This document shows positions 22,385 to 34,760 of a stretch of 64,000 nucleotides of DNA, piece by piece. This stretch comes from Sequoia sempervirens (lineage: Eukaryota; Streptophyta; Pinopsida; Cupressales; Cupressaceae): assembly GCA_007258455.2 (NCBI GenBank), contig VDFB02193867.1:571319498-571383497 (forward strand), in the 5' to 3' direction. The position numbers were made by a program, and so were the translations under genes. The notes below the pieces were generated by a model, which saw only the letters and a list, made by a program, of their open reading frames with translations, was not told where the DNA came from and did not search any database. Every line of letters begins with the position of its first letter. Within the stretch, counting starts at the first letter, position 1.

Positions 22385-24455
22385 TATCAAGGCATCCATT
22401 GCAACCTAATTGAACTCTTATTCTAACCATAACTCAACACTAATCAAATGCTAATCCTAATTGACTGCTAATTGAACCCTAATCCTAATTAATTCCTAAC
22501 CTTAATTGAGACCTAACCCTATTTGTATCATAACCCTAAATAACTATAATTAAACCCTAACACTAAAACAAATAATAATCCTTATCTTAATTGAACCTTA
22601 ACTCCAACCCCAACTGTAATTTAACCCTAACCCTAATTAAACCCTTATTGAATGAACCTTAGTGAAGTTAGTGAATGAACCCTACCCTATGTATAGTTAA
22701 ACCCTAACCCCAATTGTATCAAAACCCTAGAGAACTCTAATTGAACCCTAACCCTAAAATAAACAATAACCCTTACCTTAATTGAACCCTTTTAAGGCTA
22801 ACCTTAACCCTGGCCTTAATTAAACCCTTATTGAATTGTAACCCTAATTGATCACTAACCCAAATTAAATACTAATTGAACCCTAATCCTAAGTGAATAG
22901 TAACCTTAATTAAAATCCAACCATAACCTTAATTAAACCATAAAATTTAATCCTAAGACTAGCTTTATTTGAACTATAACCTTAATAGTTATTAAATCGT
23001 AACCCAATTTGAATCATAACATTAACCCTAAAATTAATTGTAAACTTAATTGAAACATAACCCTAATTTGAACCTAAACCTAACTTGAAGATATATCTTA
23101 TAACCCTAACCCCAAATGAACCCTAGCCTTAACCCTAACCATAGCCCTAAATAATCCTTAATCCCAACCCTAACTCTAATGGAACTATAATTATAATTAT
23201 ATACTAACCCTAACCTAATTGAACCCTAATTCAAACCTTAATTATAACCCTAACTTTGAACACTATTTTAATCCTAACACTAACACTAACCCTAATGTTG
23301 ATTGAATCCTAACTATAACCCTAACTTTTATTGATCCCCAATCCTAACCCTTTAATTGAATACTAAACCTAACTCTAATTATAACCCTATTTGAACCCCA
23401 ATTATAACCCTAACCCCAAGATTTATCATAAAATCATAACACTAATTAAATGCTCAAGTTATCCCTAATTGATGCCTAACCCTAATTGAATGATAGTTTA
23501 TAGGAATCCTAATTAAATCCTAACCTTGTTTATATCCTAACCCTAATTCAATCTAGATTGAATTGTAATTCTAATTATATCCTAAACCTAATCCTAAATT
23601 GAACTCTAATCTTAATCCTAACTTTAATTGATGGTTAGCCTATTTGAACACTAATGTTTAACCTAATCTTAATTAAATTCTAACCATAATTATATCCTAA
23701 CCTTAAACCTAAACCTAAACCTAAACCTAATTGGACTCTATCCCTAATTATGCCCTAAACCTAGCCCTAACTTTAGCCCTAACCCTAATTAGACTCTAAC
23801 CATAGTCCTTATGAAATTCTAAACTTAACTAAACTTAATTGGACCCTAATCCTAAGCTTAATTGAACTCTAACCATAAATTTTAACATTAATTTAATCCT
23901 AACCCTTATATTAACCCTTACACTAATTAAATCATAACTATAGGCCTAACTCTAATTTTATCCTAACCCTAATTGATCCCCATTCCTAACCTTTTAATTA
24001 AATACTAAATTTAACTTTGATTGTAACCCTATTTGAACCCTAACTATAACCCTAACCCCAAGCTTTATCATAAAACCATCACCCCAACCCTAATTGAACT
24101 CTAATGAACAATAATTTTTTTTAACCCTAGTCATAACACTAATTGAATCCTAGTTGTAACCCTAACTCAACCTTAATTAAGCCCTAATTCCACCCAAACC
24201 CAAACCTTATCCCTAATAGTAACTCTAATTAAACCCTATACTTGATCTTAACTATAATCCTAATTGAACTCTAACCCTAATTGAATCATAACTATAATTA
24301 AATTGTAACCCTATTTCCAACCATAACCTTAAACATAAACCTTCATTGAAATGTAACTATAATTGAAGCTATCCCTAATCCTAGTCCAAAATCTTATCCT
24401 AATTGAACCCTAAGTTGTAATTAAACCCTATCAAAAACCCTAATTTAACCCCATG
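22385..24455. repeat. degenerate telomere-like CCCTAA repeat tract
   Basis: About 2 kb of AACCCTAA / CCCTAATTGAA units, with many point variants and few runs of more than two perfect copies; AACCTAAACCTAAACCTAAA at about 23703 is one of the cleaner runs. A 12-bp higher-order form AACCCTAATTGA is common. An outlying patch lies at about 21600-21690, on the other side of the LINE scrap. The plant telomere unit is CCCTAAA, so this looks like an old interstitial or pericentromeric telomere-derived satellite, not a chromosome end. Confidence 0.9.
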
Positions 24456-24469
24456 TATTCAAATCTTTG

Positions 24470-25250
24470 TAAGGTTTAAATTTATTTATTTGATCTTTTT
24501 TTAATTTATTGGAATCTTTGTGATCATTTTTTTTATTTATCTTTTATCTTTGATTTATTTATTTCATCTTTTAGTTTATCTATGGTAAAGATTCTCAAAT
24601 CTTTGTGATTTATCTTTATGATTAAACATCTTTGATTTATTTCTTTAATCTTTTAATTTATTTATTTTTCTATCAATTCATTTATTTTATTTATCTATTT
24701 GATTTTTTAATTTATTTCTTATCTTTCATTTATTTATTTGATCTTTTAGTTTATTTATTTCTATCTTTGATTTAATTATTTGATCTTTTAATTAATTTAT
24801 TTTTTAATCTTTGATTTTTTTATTTGATTTTTAATTAAATATTTTAAATCTTTGTGATTATCTTTGATTTCTTTTTGTGACCAAATCTCTTTGATTTGAT
24901 TAAATTTTGTTTCATCAAATCTCTTTGTTTTGATTAAATTTTGTTTCATCAAATCTTTTTGTTTTTTTTTTGTTAGTTCAAATGTCTTTTGATTTTGATA
25001 TTTTTATTTGAGAAAATCTCTTTATTTTGAATTTTTTAAATCAAATCTCTTTGATTTTGATTTTTCTATTTGATCAAATCTCTTTAGATATTTATGTTTC
25101 ATCAAATCTCTTTGATTTTATTTTTTCATTTATGTGATTTTGATTTTTTATCTTTCATTTATTTATTTGATCTTTTCATGATTTGTTTGTGATCTACATG
25201 TTCAATTTGTTTGTGAGAAAATCTTCTATTTTTTGATTTATTTGTTTTCA
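24470..25250. repeat. T-rich degenerate tandem repeat
   Basis: Made of ATCTTTGATTTATTTATTTG-like units in the first half. From about 24885 a unit close to 35 bp appears, CATCAAATCTCTTTG followed by TTTTGATTAAATTTTG. It directly follows the telomere-like tract. No gene. Confidence 0.8.
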
Positions 25251-25673
25251 TAAGATTTCACATCAAGAGTGCAAGAAATGCATGAAACAATTGTTGATGA
25301 CAATCCTAACAAATTAAAAATAAATGAATTGATTGAAAATAACAATCAAAACAACAATTAAATAAAATCATTTTTTTTCAATAAATAAAATAATTCAAAA
25401 CTAATATATCTTCACTTTTTCTCATAGATATTAATACTCTTCATTTAAAAAATATAATGCTATATAATTACCATTCAACCAAACATAGAAACTAAACTTG
25501 GAAACATTAACAGGTATATTGTACAATATCATCATTCTTCAATCACCAAGGCTATCCCTCTAGTTACAATCTTACCCTCTAGCTGATATAAAACTGGAAA
25601 AAATGGCAAACAACCTTTAGCTTATTGGTGAAGCTGATGAATCACAAACGACACCAAACCAAAAAAAGACCAA

Positions 25674-25900
25674 AATCCTACCTAAAACAAATTCCATAAA
25701 AAACACTTCAAATTCAAACCTTTTAACTCTTAATCAAAAAACAATTTAAAAAAAAAAAGAAAAACACTATAAAAGAAAAACACTATCCCTAATCCTCCCT
25801 GAAACAAATTCCACGCCATAAAAACACTTCAAATTCAAACCTCTTAACTCTTAATCAAAAAACAATTAAAATAAAAAAAAAACACTATCCCTAAAATAAT
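25674..25900. repeat. tandem duplication, about 115-bp unit
   Basis: CACTTCAAATTCAAACC, TTTTAACTCTTAATCAAAAA, poly(A) and AACACTATCCCTAA occur twice with small differences. The first copy starts near 25678 and the second near 25796. Confidence 0.85.
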
Positions 25901-26489
25901 TGGAATTAACAAATTTGACGTCACACATTCCTATACCTGTTCTGTTACTGAGCAACCTTTTCTGCAAGGATCTATTCTAAAAATGATATCAATAATTATC
26001 CTCTTCCTAAGTATTTCATGCATTTGATGTCTCAATCGCTTCTTTCGAAAGAAAGATCTATTCCTTTCCCCATTATATTTATTAGAGACTTCTTTATTGC
26101 CTTCAAGCTAATGTACACAGTTTGTTTACTGAATCAAACTATTCATACATAATATTCTGATGGGTTTTACCGGGAATCATGGCTTTCATAATGGTCTTGG
26201 ATTTTGCATGTACAAAGTTTAGTTAAATTACATATCTCTTAATTTAGAATAAAATAAACATTGACTATTAAGGATTTTAGATTTTCAGTCACAAATAATA
26301 TTATATTCCATTGAAAACTTTTATATACACTTGGTTTCTATTGGAAGGGTTTCTTATGATCTCGAATGTTTACCATTATAAAATCTACATTAAAAAATTA
26401 CCCACTACAAATCTATGCCAGAAAAATATTGGCTAACATTACCCACAGTTGGGTGATATTAATCTAAGTGCATGCGAAATGCTCTCATA

Positions 26490-26905
26490 ATCATGTATGG
26501 GAAAATGTGGAAGCATAGACAAGGCAACTGATCTGTTTGACAAGATACCTCAAAGAAATATGGTCTCATTGAATGCTATGATTGTTGGTTATACAAAAAA
26601 TACGTCTGTTCAAAAGGATACAGAAAATTTCAACCAAATGCGATTGGCTGGTGTAAAGGCACAGACCACAACCTTTGCCAGCATCCTTATAGTCTCTACA
26701 AAAATGGGAGCTTGAGCTTTGGAACGACCAATTTTAAGTGAAAAAATTCCAAAACAAGATTGAGCATTCCCCTCACTTGCGATAATAGATGTAGACAACA
26801 TGCAACATGTGGAAGCGTAGACAAAGCATAGGGACTCCTGAAATGCCATGATTGCATAATATAAATAGAAAACCTTTGTACCTCGCTTTGGACTTTCTTC
26901 ATCCA
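26490..26905 (+). pseudogene. pentatricopeptide-repeat (PPR) protein fragment
   Basis: The first 26490-26715 reads MGKCGSIDKATDLFDKIPQR, then NMVSLNAMIVGYTKN and TTFASILIVSTKMGA, the pattern of PLS-class PPR motifs (YGKCG-I--A--LFD-M--RN-VSWNAMI-GY). After a stop at 26713 further remnants appear near 26810 (CGSVDKA). PPR proteins normally act on organelle RNA. No start codon or neighbouring motifs are present, so this is an isolated relic. Confidence 0.8.
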
Positions 26906-28900
26906 ACAGACAATTTTACCCACTGCAATATAGAGAAAAAACAAACAGCCAGGTTAAACACTTGAAAAAAGAATAACAGATTGGGAGGAAATGAAGGAGG
27001 TTAACCAAGAAATCTAAATCACTGCAGCATAAAAAATCAAAATCTAACATGTGATAGCAGTGTGTAAAATCAGAAGCTCTACCTTAGTTCGCTTTGAACC
27101 TTAAAAAATAGTAAACAAATCAGTACATTTGAATCTTACGTTTCCTGTATTGGAGGCTCTCCTATTTTCACTATTCAAATTTAATGCTCAACCTTCAATC
27201 TTCATAGGCTTTGTATTTACATGAATTATTCAATTAATCAACAAAATTCTCCACGAATTTAAAGAATTTTAAAACACTTACACGGGAATGATTGCAGAGG
27301 CCGGCTAGAAACCCCATCCGGAGCAACAGCATGCAACATTTTCAAACCCGGGACTTAAAAATCTACAAATAAGCTGTGGAGCGCACAAAATTCCTTTCCT
27401 CTTCATTGAAATTCCTCATTTTGAAACAAAACATAAAGATTTTTAACCTTCTCAAGTAAAAAGAAAAGGCTAACAACAAAGCCTCCAATAAATATACAAA
27501 TCAGCGAAGGAGAAGGCATAGAGCTTTTTCCCTAAAACACAACTTAATTTTGCAACACAACCTGGCGAATTCTACAACCGAACTAATTGAAGACAAACAC
27601 ACTACTTAACCTATACTAAAGAACCTGTTGCACGATGTTTCCGGCAATCAGATACTCCGCTTGCACTGTCATCTTCGAAACACAAACCTAGAAAAACTGC
27701 AGGAAGAATTTTATTTTCTTTTTAAATAGATATTTTTTCCCTCTCCTAATTAAATTCACGAGTTCGATCTCACAATTTCCATCATTGTTGTTGCAGAAGA
27801 CATCCAAGGTTCGAATCTTGTCGCAGCTTCAGATTGCCTTGCGCTTATGTTACCTTTAAGTAGCTATCCCTTCCAAAAGAACTAAAAAGTTTAAAAGAAA
27901 ATAATGCCAATTGACCATAGATGATCTTAGAAGGGAAACTGCAACAACTTTGCAAAATGATGATTTAAAGAGTAGAATATCCAATATGTAAGTTATGAAA
28001 AAAGTTACGGAAAAATGCAACCGTTACCAATAACCGTTTTATTTAGGTGAATGCAAAATATAGATGCACAAAAATTAAACATTTGGAAAAAAATTCATTA
28101 TTTTTATTTTTATTTGGGAAAAAGTAGTACATGACTTCCACCTGCCTGTCATTTTCAATGTAGCTTCAAAAACTTTACGGAGAATATTCTTTGAATGCTT
28201 TCACTGTATAACGCCTCTCAGCATAATTAGCTGTTGTGATGACATTTGTAAGAATATATCTTTTGACATTGTTTATATAGATTTTGTTTTAGGATAGATA
28301 TACTAGTATATATCCTCCAGCAGTAACTGTAGAAATACGTAGAGGAAGACAACAGTAAGAATCATCCAAAATGCAGCAATTGTCCTGCTATTTTCTAGAA
28401 AGCTGAAGCTTCTACCAAGTCTCTAACCTATCCATTGTAATCCACAAACTCAAAAATCTAACCACTAAAATCCCCTAAAAATGTGAAAACCTCTATTTTA
28501 ACCTTCTATAACCAAAACAAGAATTAGTTAATAGCTGTTCACTTCTTTCCCAACAAAAACAGAGCAATTGAACAAATTGCGATAATAAATAAGCAGAGAA
28601 ATAAACCAACGGAACATGGAAGGAGTCTTTATTGAAGGTACATCACTCCTATGTTACCAGAAACGTGACGACAGGGCTCCTTTTCGCGTTTTGACGGGCG
28701 AAACGCCGTTCTCGTTTCCTATAGCCGTTTCTAGGCTATTTTTCCGTTTCTTGCAGTTGCAGGGAGTTCTCAAATTTTCTGTTAAATTGAAAAAAATTAC
28801 CTATGCGGTTTCGAAGCCTTAAAGTTTGAATGATGTGTTGCATGAGAACTGGTTGTGTTACATTGAAGTCTGAACAAAAATCTAGCTATTTTCAAGAGAG
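26906..28900. other. intergenic, no gene seen
   Basis: No long frame and no transposon domain. A GGTTCGAATC string at about 27813 resembles a tRNA T-arm or SINE B box, but no tRNA fold or A box was found with it. The 68-codon frame at 28616 has no recognisable motif. Confidence 0.5.
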
Positions 28901-28903
28901 TAA

Positions 28904-30213
28904 CCTCCTGTCCCCATGCTACTACTTAACTCAATTATCTGCTTAAAATTAAGCATTTCTGCTTAAAATTAAGCAGTTAAGTGTCCCCATGTAAATTTTT
29001 TATTAATGAAATTTGGATAATTTGGAATCTTATCCTATTTTTCTGAAGTAGCATCTGCTTAAAAATTTTCAATAGCCTTTTGCAAAAAATGGGGGGCCGG
29101 AAATAAGCAGCTACTACAAATTAAAAAAAATTGACATCTGGCACTACATAGTAATTTCCCTCCTTTTTTTAATATTGTTTCATTTTTTCCCTCGTAATTT
29201 ATCCTTCCTGCACAAAATACTATTTACACAAAATACTATTTACATGTTCTGTGCTCAAATCATTGTTGTCGCTACTCTTCGTTTGAATACAGTTTTGTCT
29301 GAGAACAGGACATGTTATATACAAATAAATCAAGATATGTTATTTAACCAGCGCTCTAGTTGTTATTTTGTTGACAATCTTTTCAAACTGTAGCCTCTGT
29401 ATCTGTATTCTTCAATGTTTGTCCCTCTTTCAATCATAATTTTCATTTTTTAATTTATTTTAGTTACTGTACAGTTAATTTCTCCTTCGAGCCCTTTCAT
29501 CTGATTGTGTTCAAACATAAAAAGTCAGATTATAGTGATTTGGGTATTACACAAAAGGCTGCCTTGGATTCTTAGATTACAGGGCTTTGCTGATGAATCC
29601 AAAATCTTGGTAATATGCATAGTTTGAATTATGTCACATTATTGGCATTGGTTCATACATAAATCCTTTCACAGTCGGAAGTAAGGTGACATAATTCAAA
29701 CTTTTTTTGTCTTGGTTTTAGGCTTGAGCTGAAACTTTTCCCCTCTCTGGTCTTGGTTTTAGGCTATAGCTGAAACTTTTAATTTGAATTTCTTTCAGAT
29801 ATTGACATTGGTTCTTACATAAATCCTAAAGATGATGTATACCTTTACATAGTCTTGTTTCAATATGATATATTGTCTTGCAATAATAAATAACATAACA
29901 AATTTGCACTAATTAGATCCTAAATTAATTAACAAATAGTAAAAACTTAAAATTTAATAAATCTATTAGCACTTTTTAATCTACCTTGTATTCTTGTTAT
30001 TTTTCTCATGGCAATTATCAATTGTTAAGGTGAAAAAATGAATGATAATTTAAAAAAAATTATAAAATTGAAAAAATAAAATTTTAATTGACTACTTAAA
30101 AATAAGCAGAAAAATAAAATTCACGGGGCCACCAGCTCCACAAAATGCTCCTACAAATATTAAGCAGTGGCTGCTAGCCAAAATAAGCCAAGCAGCTGCA
30201 TGGCGACGCGCCC
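28904..30213. mobile_element. candidate PIF/Harbinger-type DNA element, non-coding
   Basis: Both ends are flanked by TAA (28901-28903, 30214-30216). Ends form an imperfect inverted repeat of about 27 bp: the left reads CCTCCTGTCCCCATGCTACT, the right (reverse complement) GGGCGCGTCGCCATGCAGCT. Subterminal TGCTTAAAATTAAGCA palindromes lie at 28950-28980. TAA/TTA 3-bp duplications and G-rich termini are typical of PIF/Harbinger and Tourist-like elements. No transposase frame exists inside its 1.3 kb, so it would be non-autonomous. The ends have diverged, so the assignment is tentative. Confidence 0.5.
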
Positions 30214-30216
30214 TAA

Positions 30217-31264
30217 GAAGGCAGAGGGGGCGTTAATAGAGGCTGGAATGGTATAAATACAGGTCTTCGAAACAGCAGAATTAATGTCCATTTTTAATAA
30301 ATGCTACGCCAGTGGCGTAAATAGAGGTTCTGTTTATAATTGACTTTTAATTTTTTTAATTTTTATTATAAACTATAATTAAAGATAAAATGTAATTTTT
30401 TTTATAATTTTGTTTTTTTTTTTCTAATATAAATTATAAAGTTTTGTTTTTTTTTTATAATTATAAGTATTTTTTATATATATAGTTTATTTTCTGTTTT
30501 AATGAAATATTCTAAAAGTGATATAATATTTTTTTTAAAGTGATAATTTTCTTGGTTTATATTTTATTATAATTTATATTTGACAAATTTTTAATTTGCA
30601 TACATTTTTATATATGTGAGACAAAAACTTAAAATAATATATGATTGAAAAAATATATGTATATAAAATCCATTTCTTATACACCATCTTTAAAAATCCC
30701 GTTTCTTGTCACATTGCCATTGCTGTTGCGATTTCCATTTCTCATTTTTGGGACCATAGCTTCACACCAAATGATGCTTAAGGTGTGGGTTAGCTCTTGT
30801 AAGGAGGATAAGCACTTCAAATGTGTACGAGAAGAGGATGGGGAGTAAAGCAATGAAGGAAAACCATAGTTTGTGGGCATTAGTGCAAAACCAAAAGGTG
30901 TGCTTGATAGATTATTTGAGGCAAGCACCAATGGGAAATTTGACATGCAGGAGTTTCCACACAGTGAGTTGGGATTGTGCCTCAGGTATGGACTGCTAAA
31001 TTTGAAAATTGGCGTTCGTTCCACCTTGATCAATTGAATTTGCACTTTCATTTGGCGTTGAGATGAAGCGAGAGAATGGTGGGACAAAGGAGTTGCCTAT
31101 ATATAGCTCTGACAAGGAAGAATCGAATGCTGCTCGCTTAGGCTAATGCTAGTCTTTCAAAAAAATTGGCATGAAAGAGCATGCACAACAAGATGGAGAG
31201 TTCATATGAAACAAGCTGTTAAATTTCAAGAATTGGTTGTTTATTAGATTGCGCCAAGTTTATT
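30217..31264. other. intergenic with an AT-rich stretch, no gene seen
   Basis: 30330-30660 is almost pure A/T. A minus frame of 136 codons at 30677-31087 is serine/asparagine-rich and contains no motif I recognise; I do not call it a gene. Confidence 0.45.
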
Positions 31265-32170
31265 GGAGCTTGATTTGCTGTTGTAAACACCTAAATTCGC
31301 CTCTCAACACTTGTATTGCCACTGTATCCTAACATCATCCCATTCATTTTTCATATACCCCTTTACCATTAGTTAAATAAACTAATTATTTAATTAACCT
31401 TTTCAATAATTTTATTAGTATTAATTAAATAGATTTTAATAATTTATTTAATTAATTGATCATTTCAACATTTGTTTCTACAGTTCACTCTAATTAAATA
31501 AATTTAACATTTATTTAACTAAGTTCACCTGTCTCTCAATTTTTCAAAAATTAAATAAGTACAATCTATTAATTTAATTCCCTCTTCCCACTTAAATTGG
31601 TAGTTGACTGAAATCAATTAGTTAACTAATTCATCAATTGCACAATCCTAAGCATCCTTAAACCAAGTCAATAAATTGTACATGTTATGCATATACATGG
31701 TCACATGTTTCACAAGCCTATGTACACTTATCTCATCAAATCTTCTCTATCCATTCAATTTAGAAAATCTTAGCCCTTCACAAAACTCTAAAAGAAATGA
31801 TTTGGACTCCCAAAAAAGTCATTTTTTACTCACCCTCCATCTTTCTCCAAGAAGTTCTCCACCATTCAAATTCCTTAGATTATAGAATTTATCTTGTGCA
31901 TCAATTACAAAATGCCACTTGGAGGCCTTTTACAACTCCGAACATTTCAAGCAAACTTCTCTATTGATCTTCCAAATTAATCCTAGCTCTCGATCCTTCA
32001 TCCCTCAAGGATATAAATAGTTCACCATATGAGCTATTTTTATAGGAACTCAGATAATTTACCTTGTTATGTTATCACTTTGAGCACCTTACATATTCTC
32101 TCCATTAAACATCAATTCATCTTTAGAACATCCACACTTTGTGTGTAACAAGAGACCTATTAGTGAAGTA
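31265..32170 (+). repeat. LTR-like non-coding sequence
   Basis: Starts TGTTGTAAACACCTAAATT, has repeated TTAATTAAATAAATTT blocks and a TATA-like GATATAAATAG near 32011, followed by a leader-like tract. A related start (GACACCTAAATCTACCC) with the same AT blocks occurs near 44482. This looks like one family of retrotransposon LTR, but ends and target duplications were not resolved. Confidence 0.4.
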
Positions 32171-34461
32171 CTTGTTATAGTTTTTATTTTTTATGCATTA
32201 GTCTCTTAGCTTAGTCAAAGGTTTACAATTAGACATAGAATTTAGGGTTTGAATTGATAGTTTGAATCCTCTTATTCATATTCTATGTTTGTTTTACACG
32301 TTTTAGCATGCTCAATGGGATCCATGTCCCTTATAACATCCCTTTTTAGGTTGTGTGTCTATCTTCATGTTACAGGTTAGCATTTCAACATGTGTGTCTA
32401 TGCTTCCAACACATTCCTTTCACATTTCAATCCATACATTCATAGATTAGCAAGTTATCCGTTAGCATTTTGGAAACTCAATGACATAATGGCTCTTAAC
32501 ACCTTTTCTTGCTCTTTTTGCAAGATTTTGACTATTTCTTGATCTTTTTGTGTAGGCTTTCTAGTGTGATCTATTTTTTTACTTTTCCTAACATTTTGTG
32601 TATAGATTTGACCCTTGATTTTGTGAATTTTCTTGCATTCTTTGGCCTTCGTCATAGTTTAGTGCATCTATTCCTATCTTGACATTTTTGTGTTCACATG
32701 GTGTATCTATTTTACTAATTGATGCCTTTGTCCCTGACACCAAATCCTTCACTCCCTATCATTTTGGGGCTTTATTTTTCTTGCACTTTCTATTTATGTT
32801 TAGTCTCCATAATTCCTAACTTGTTTAAGTGTTAATTTAATCATTCAAGTGCAAGTTAATCCTTGTTTTTTGGGCGTTCAGTTGTATTTTGTTGGCCCCT
32901 ACTATAAATTGATGTATCTATCAATTTTGACATATCCATTTCCCCGCAGTGTATCCATTTTTTAATAGACAGGTCTCCAACCCCAACCCTAAATCTTTTG
33001 TTTTATTATCATTTTGGGGTTTTATTTTCCTACATTTTCTATTTTTTTAAGTCCCTAAGATCACAAAGATCTACTACTTATCATCATTGCTATCTCTTTG
33101 TCTATAGCCTTTTATTGCTTTTAGGAGTTTTATTAACTTTTATTTCAACATTTCTATTTTACTTCAATATTTGTGCTCAATAGAACATCATATCTATTTC
33201 AAGAATCATAGTATTTTCAAGGTATAATCACTAGTAAACATAGAACTTAGCTTGTAACATTTATATTCTGGGATTGACATTTTCATTTATCTATCAATGT
33301 ATGAATTTTATATCATATTTTAACATTTTCTTCAATTTTGTGTTTTTTGTTAATCATTATTTACAATTTGTAGGTGCTAGCACTCTATTTTCATAGTATT
33401 TCATTTGTTTAAGACAATTTGAAACTCCTAGCTTATTTGTTGTAGGTTTGCTTGTCGAAAGACCCATCCTTTTAAAATAGTTTAGTTGCACATTTGTATG
33501 TTAATGGAATGGATATTTGTGTTCTTTGCTTGTGATAATATTTTAGTGTATATTTTTTCCTTGTATCCAAAGGTGATCTTGGAAATCAAAAACACTACCT
33601 TGTTCTCTTTTATTTAGTTTAAATCCCAAGGGGATCAAGTTGTGTATGCTCTTCCCTTGTGTCACAAGACAATCTTGGGAATCAAAAGCACTTGATCTTC
33701 TTTCCTCTTAAATGTCCCTCCCTTGGATTTAATAATTGAGAGTGACAATCCAAACCCATGCATTCTATTGGGGTAAAGAAATTGTTGTGAGAATATGAAG
33801 ACTCACTTTAAAGGAGCGCTACTATGTTTGACACAGCCTTGTTGTCCAACTTAAGGGAAGGTGAAGTGAAAGGATTAACCCCAACCAATGCTTGTAAATA
33901 GGCTTACCATTCTTAGAATTTGGCTTCACATACCCTTGGATTTATAGAGGATATCCCCTAATAAGTTTGTTCATCCTACTTAGGACCTATTAGCCATGTG
34001 TAGTTGTGATGCAACAGTAAGTGGTTAGGCCTAAGAAGTTACTCACCCCATGCCCATTGAAATGAGTTTGTAGCTTGTGTATGCTCTCCTCTTTTACCTT
34101 TGAGTGATAAAAATGGTTAGTACCTCTTCATGGGGCCTACATTCCATGACTAAACAAGACATATTGGTGATCTCACAATTTCTTATACATCTATTTGAAT
34201 AAATTAGGATGTTTGTATGCTTGGCGTGTTTTTCTTGTGAAAAACGTGTAAGCACCATTTAAATCCAAACATTTGTAAACATCCAACATCCCAATACAAA
34301 ATTGAACTTTGAATAGGCCATGACGAAATCTTCTTGCAAAAGGTTGAAATAATTTCCATAATCATACTCCAAACCATTTCCCAATTTTCAAGTCAAATCA
34401 CAACTCCCATCCACCCAAATCAAGACCTTAAACTAAATCAAACCATAATTTCTAATCTAAT
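32171..34461. other. non-coding, LTR-leader-like; contains a diverged duplication
   Basis: No coding motif. A block with ATCATTTTGGGGCTTTATTT near 32758 recurs as ATCATTTTGGGGTTTTATTT near 33007, about 249 bp apart, with looser similarity on both sides. A smaller echo (GATCTTGGAAATCAAAA, AATCTTGGGAATCAAAA) lies near 33572 and 33671. Confidence 0.5.
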
Positions 34462-34760
34462 CTCACTTAAGAACTTAACCTAACTTAAGTATAGTGATAA
34501 ACTCAAATCCAATTCAGTCCCAATCATACCTCACTTAAGAACTTAGCCTATCTTAAGTGTTGTGATGAACTCAAATACAAACCAACCTTAATCTTATCCT
34601 ACTTAAGAACTTAGCCTATCTTAAGCATAGTAATCAACCCAAATCCAACCCAACCTTAATCCTACCTATTTAAGATCTTTTTCCATCTTAAGTATAGCAA
34701 TCCAAATTTAATTTCTTAGGAACTTTGCCTATCTTATGTATAAAAATCAACCCATCCATA
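34462..34760. repeat. tandem repeat, about 68-bp unit, four to five copies
   Basis: Units begin at 34462, 34530, 34599, 34666 and, partially, 34712. Each starts like CTCACTTAAGAACTTAGCC, continues TATCTTAAGTATAGTGAT and ends in an AACTCAAATCCAACC-like segment. Divergence grows to the right. Confidence 0.88.

Noticed and set aside
22385..24455. A true chromosome end
   Set aside because: Units are too degenerate, not CCCTAAA-perfect, and unrelated sequence continues for tens of kilobases on both sides.
27800..27840. tRNA gene or SINE suggested by GGTTCGAATC
   Set aside because: No acceptor stem, anticodon arm or A box at the right distance; a T-arm-like string alone is insufficient.
30677..31087. 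136-codon minus-strand frame as a gene
   Set aside because: No recognisable domain, next to near-pure A/T sequence, and no splice or repeat support.
34462..34760. CRISPR-like array
   Set aside because: Direct tandem units with no unique spacers, in a plant nuclear context.
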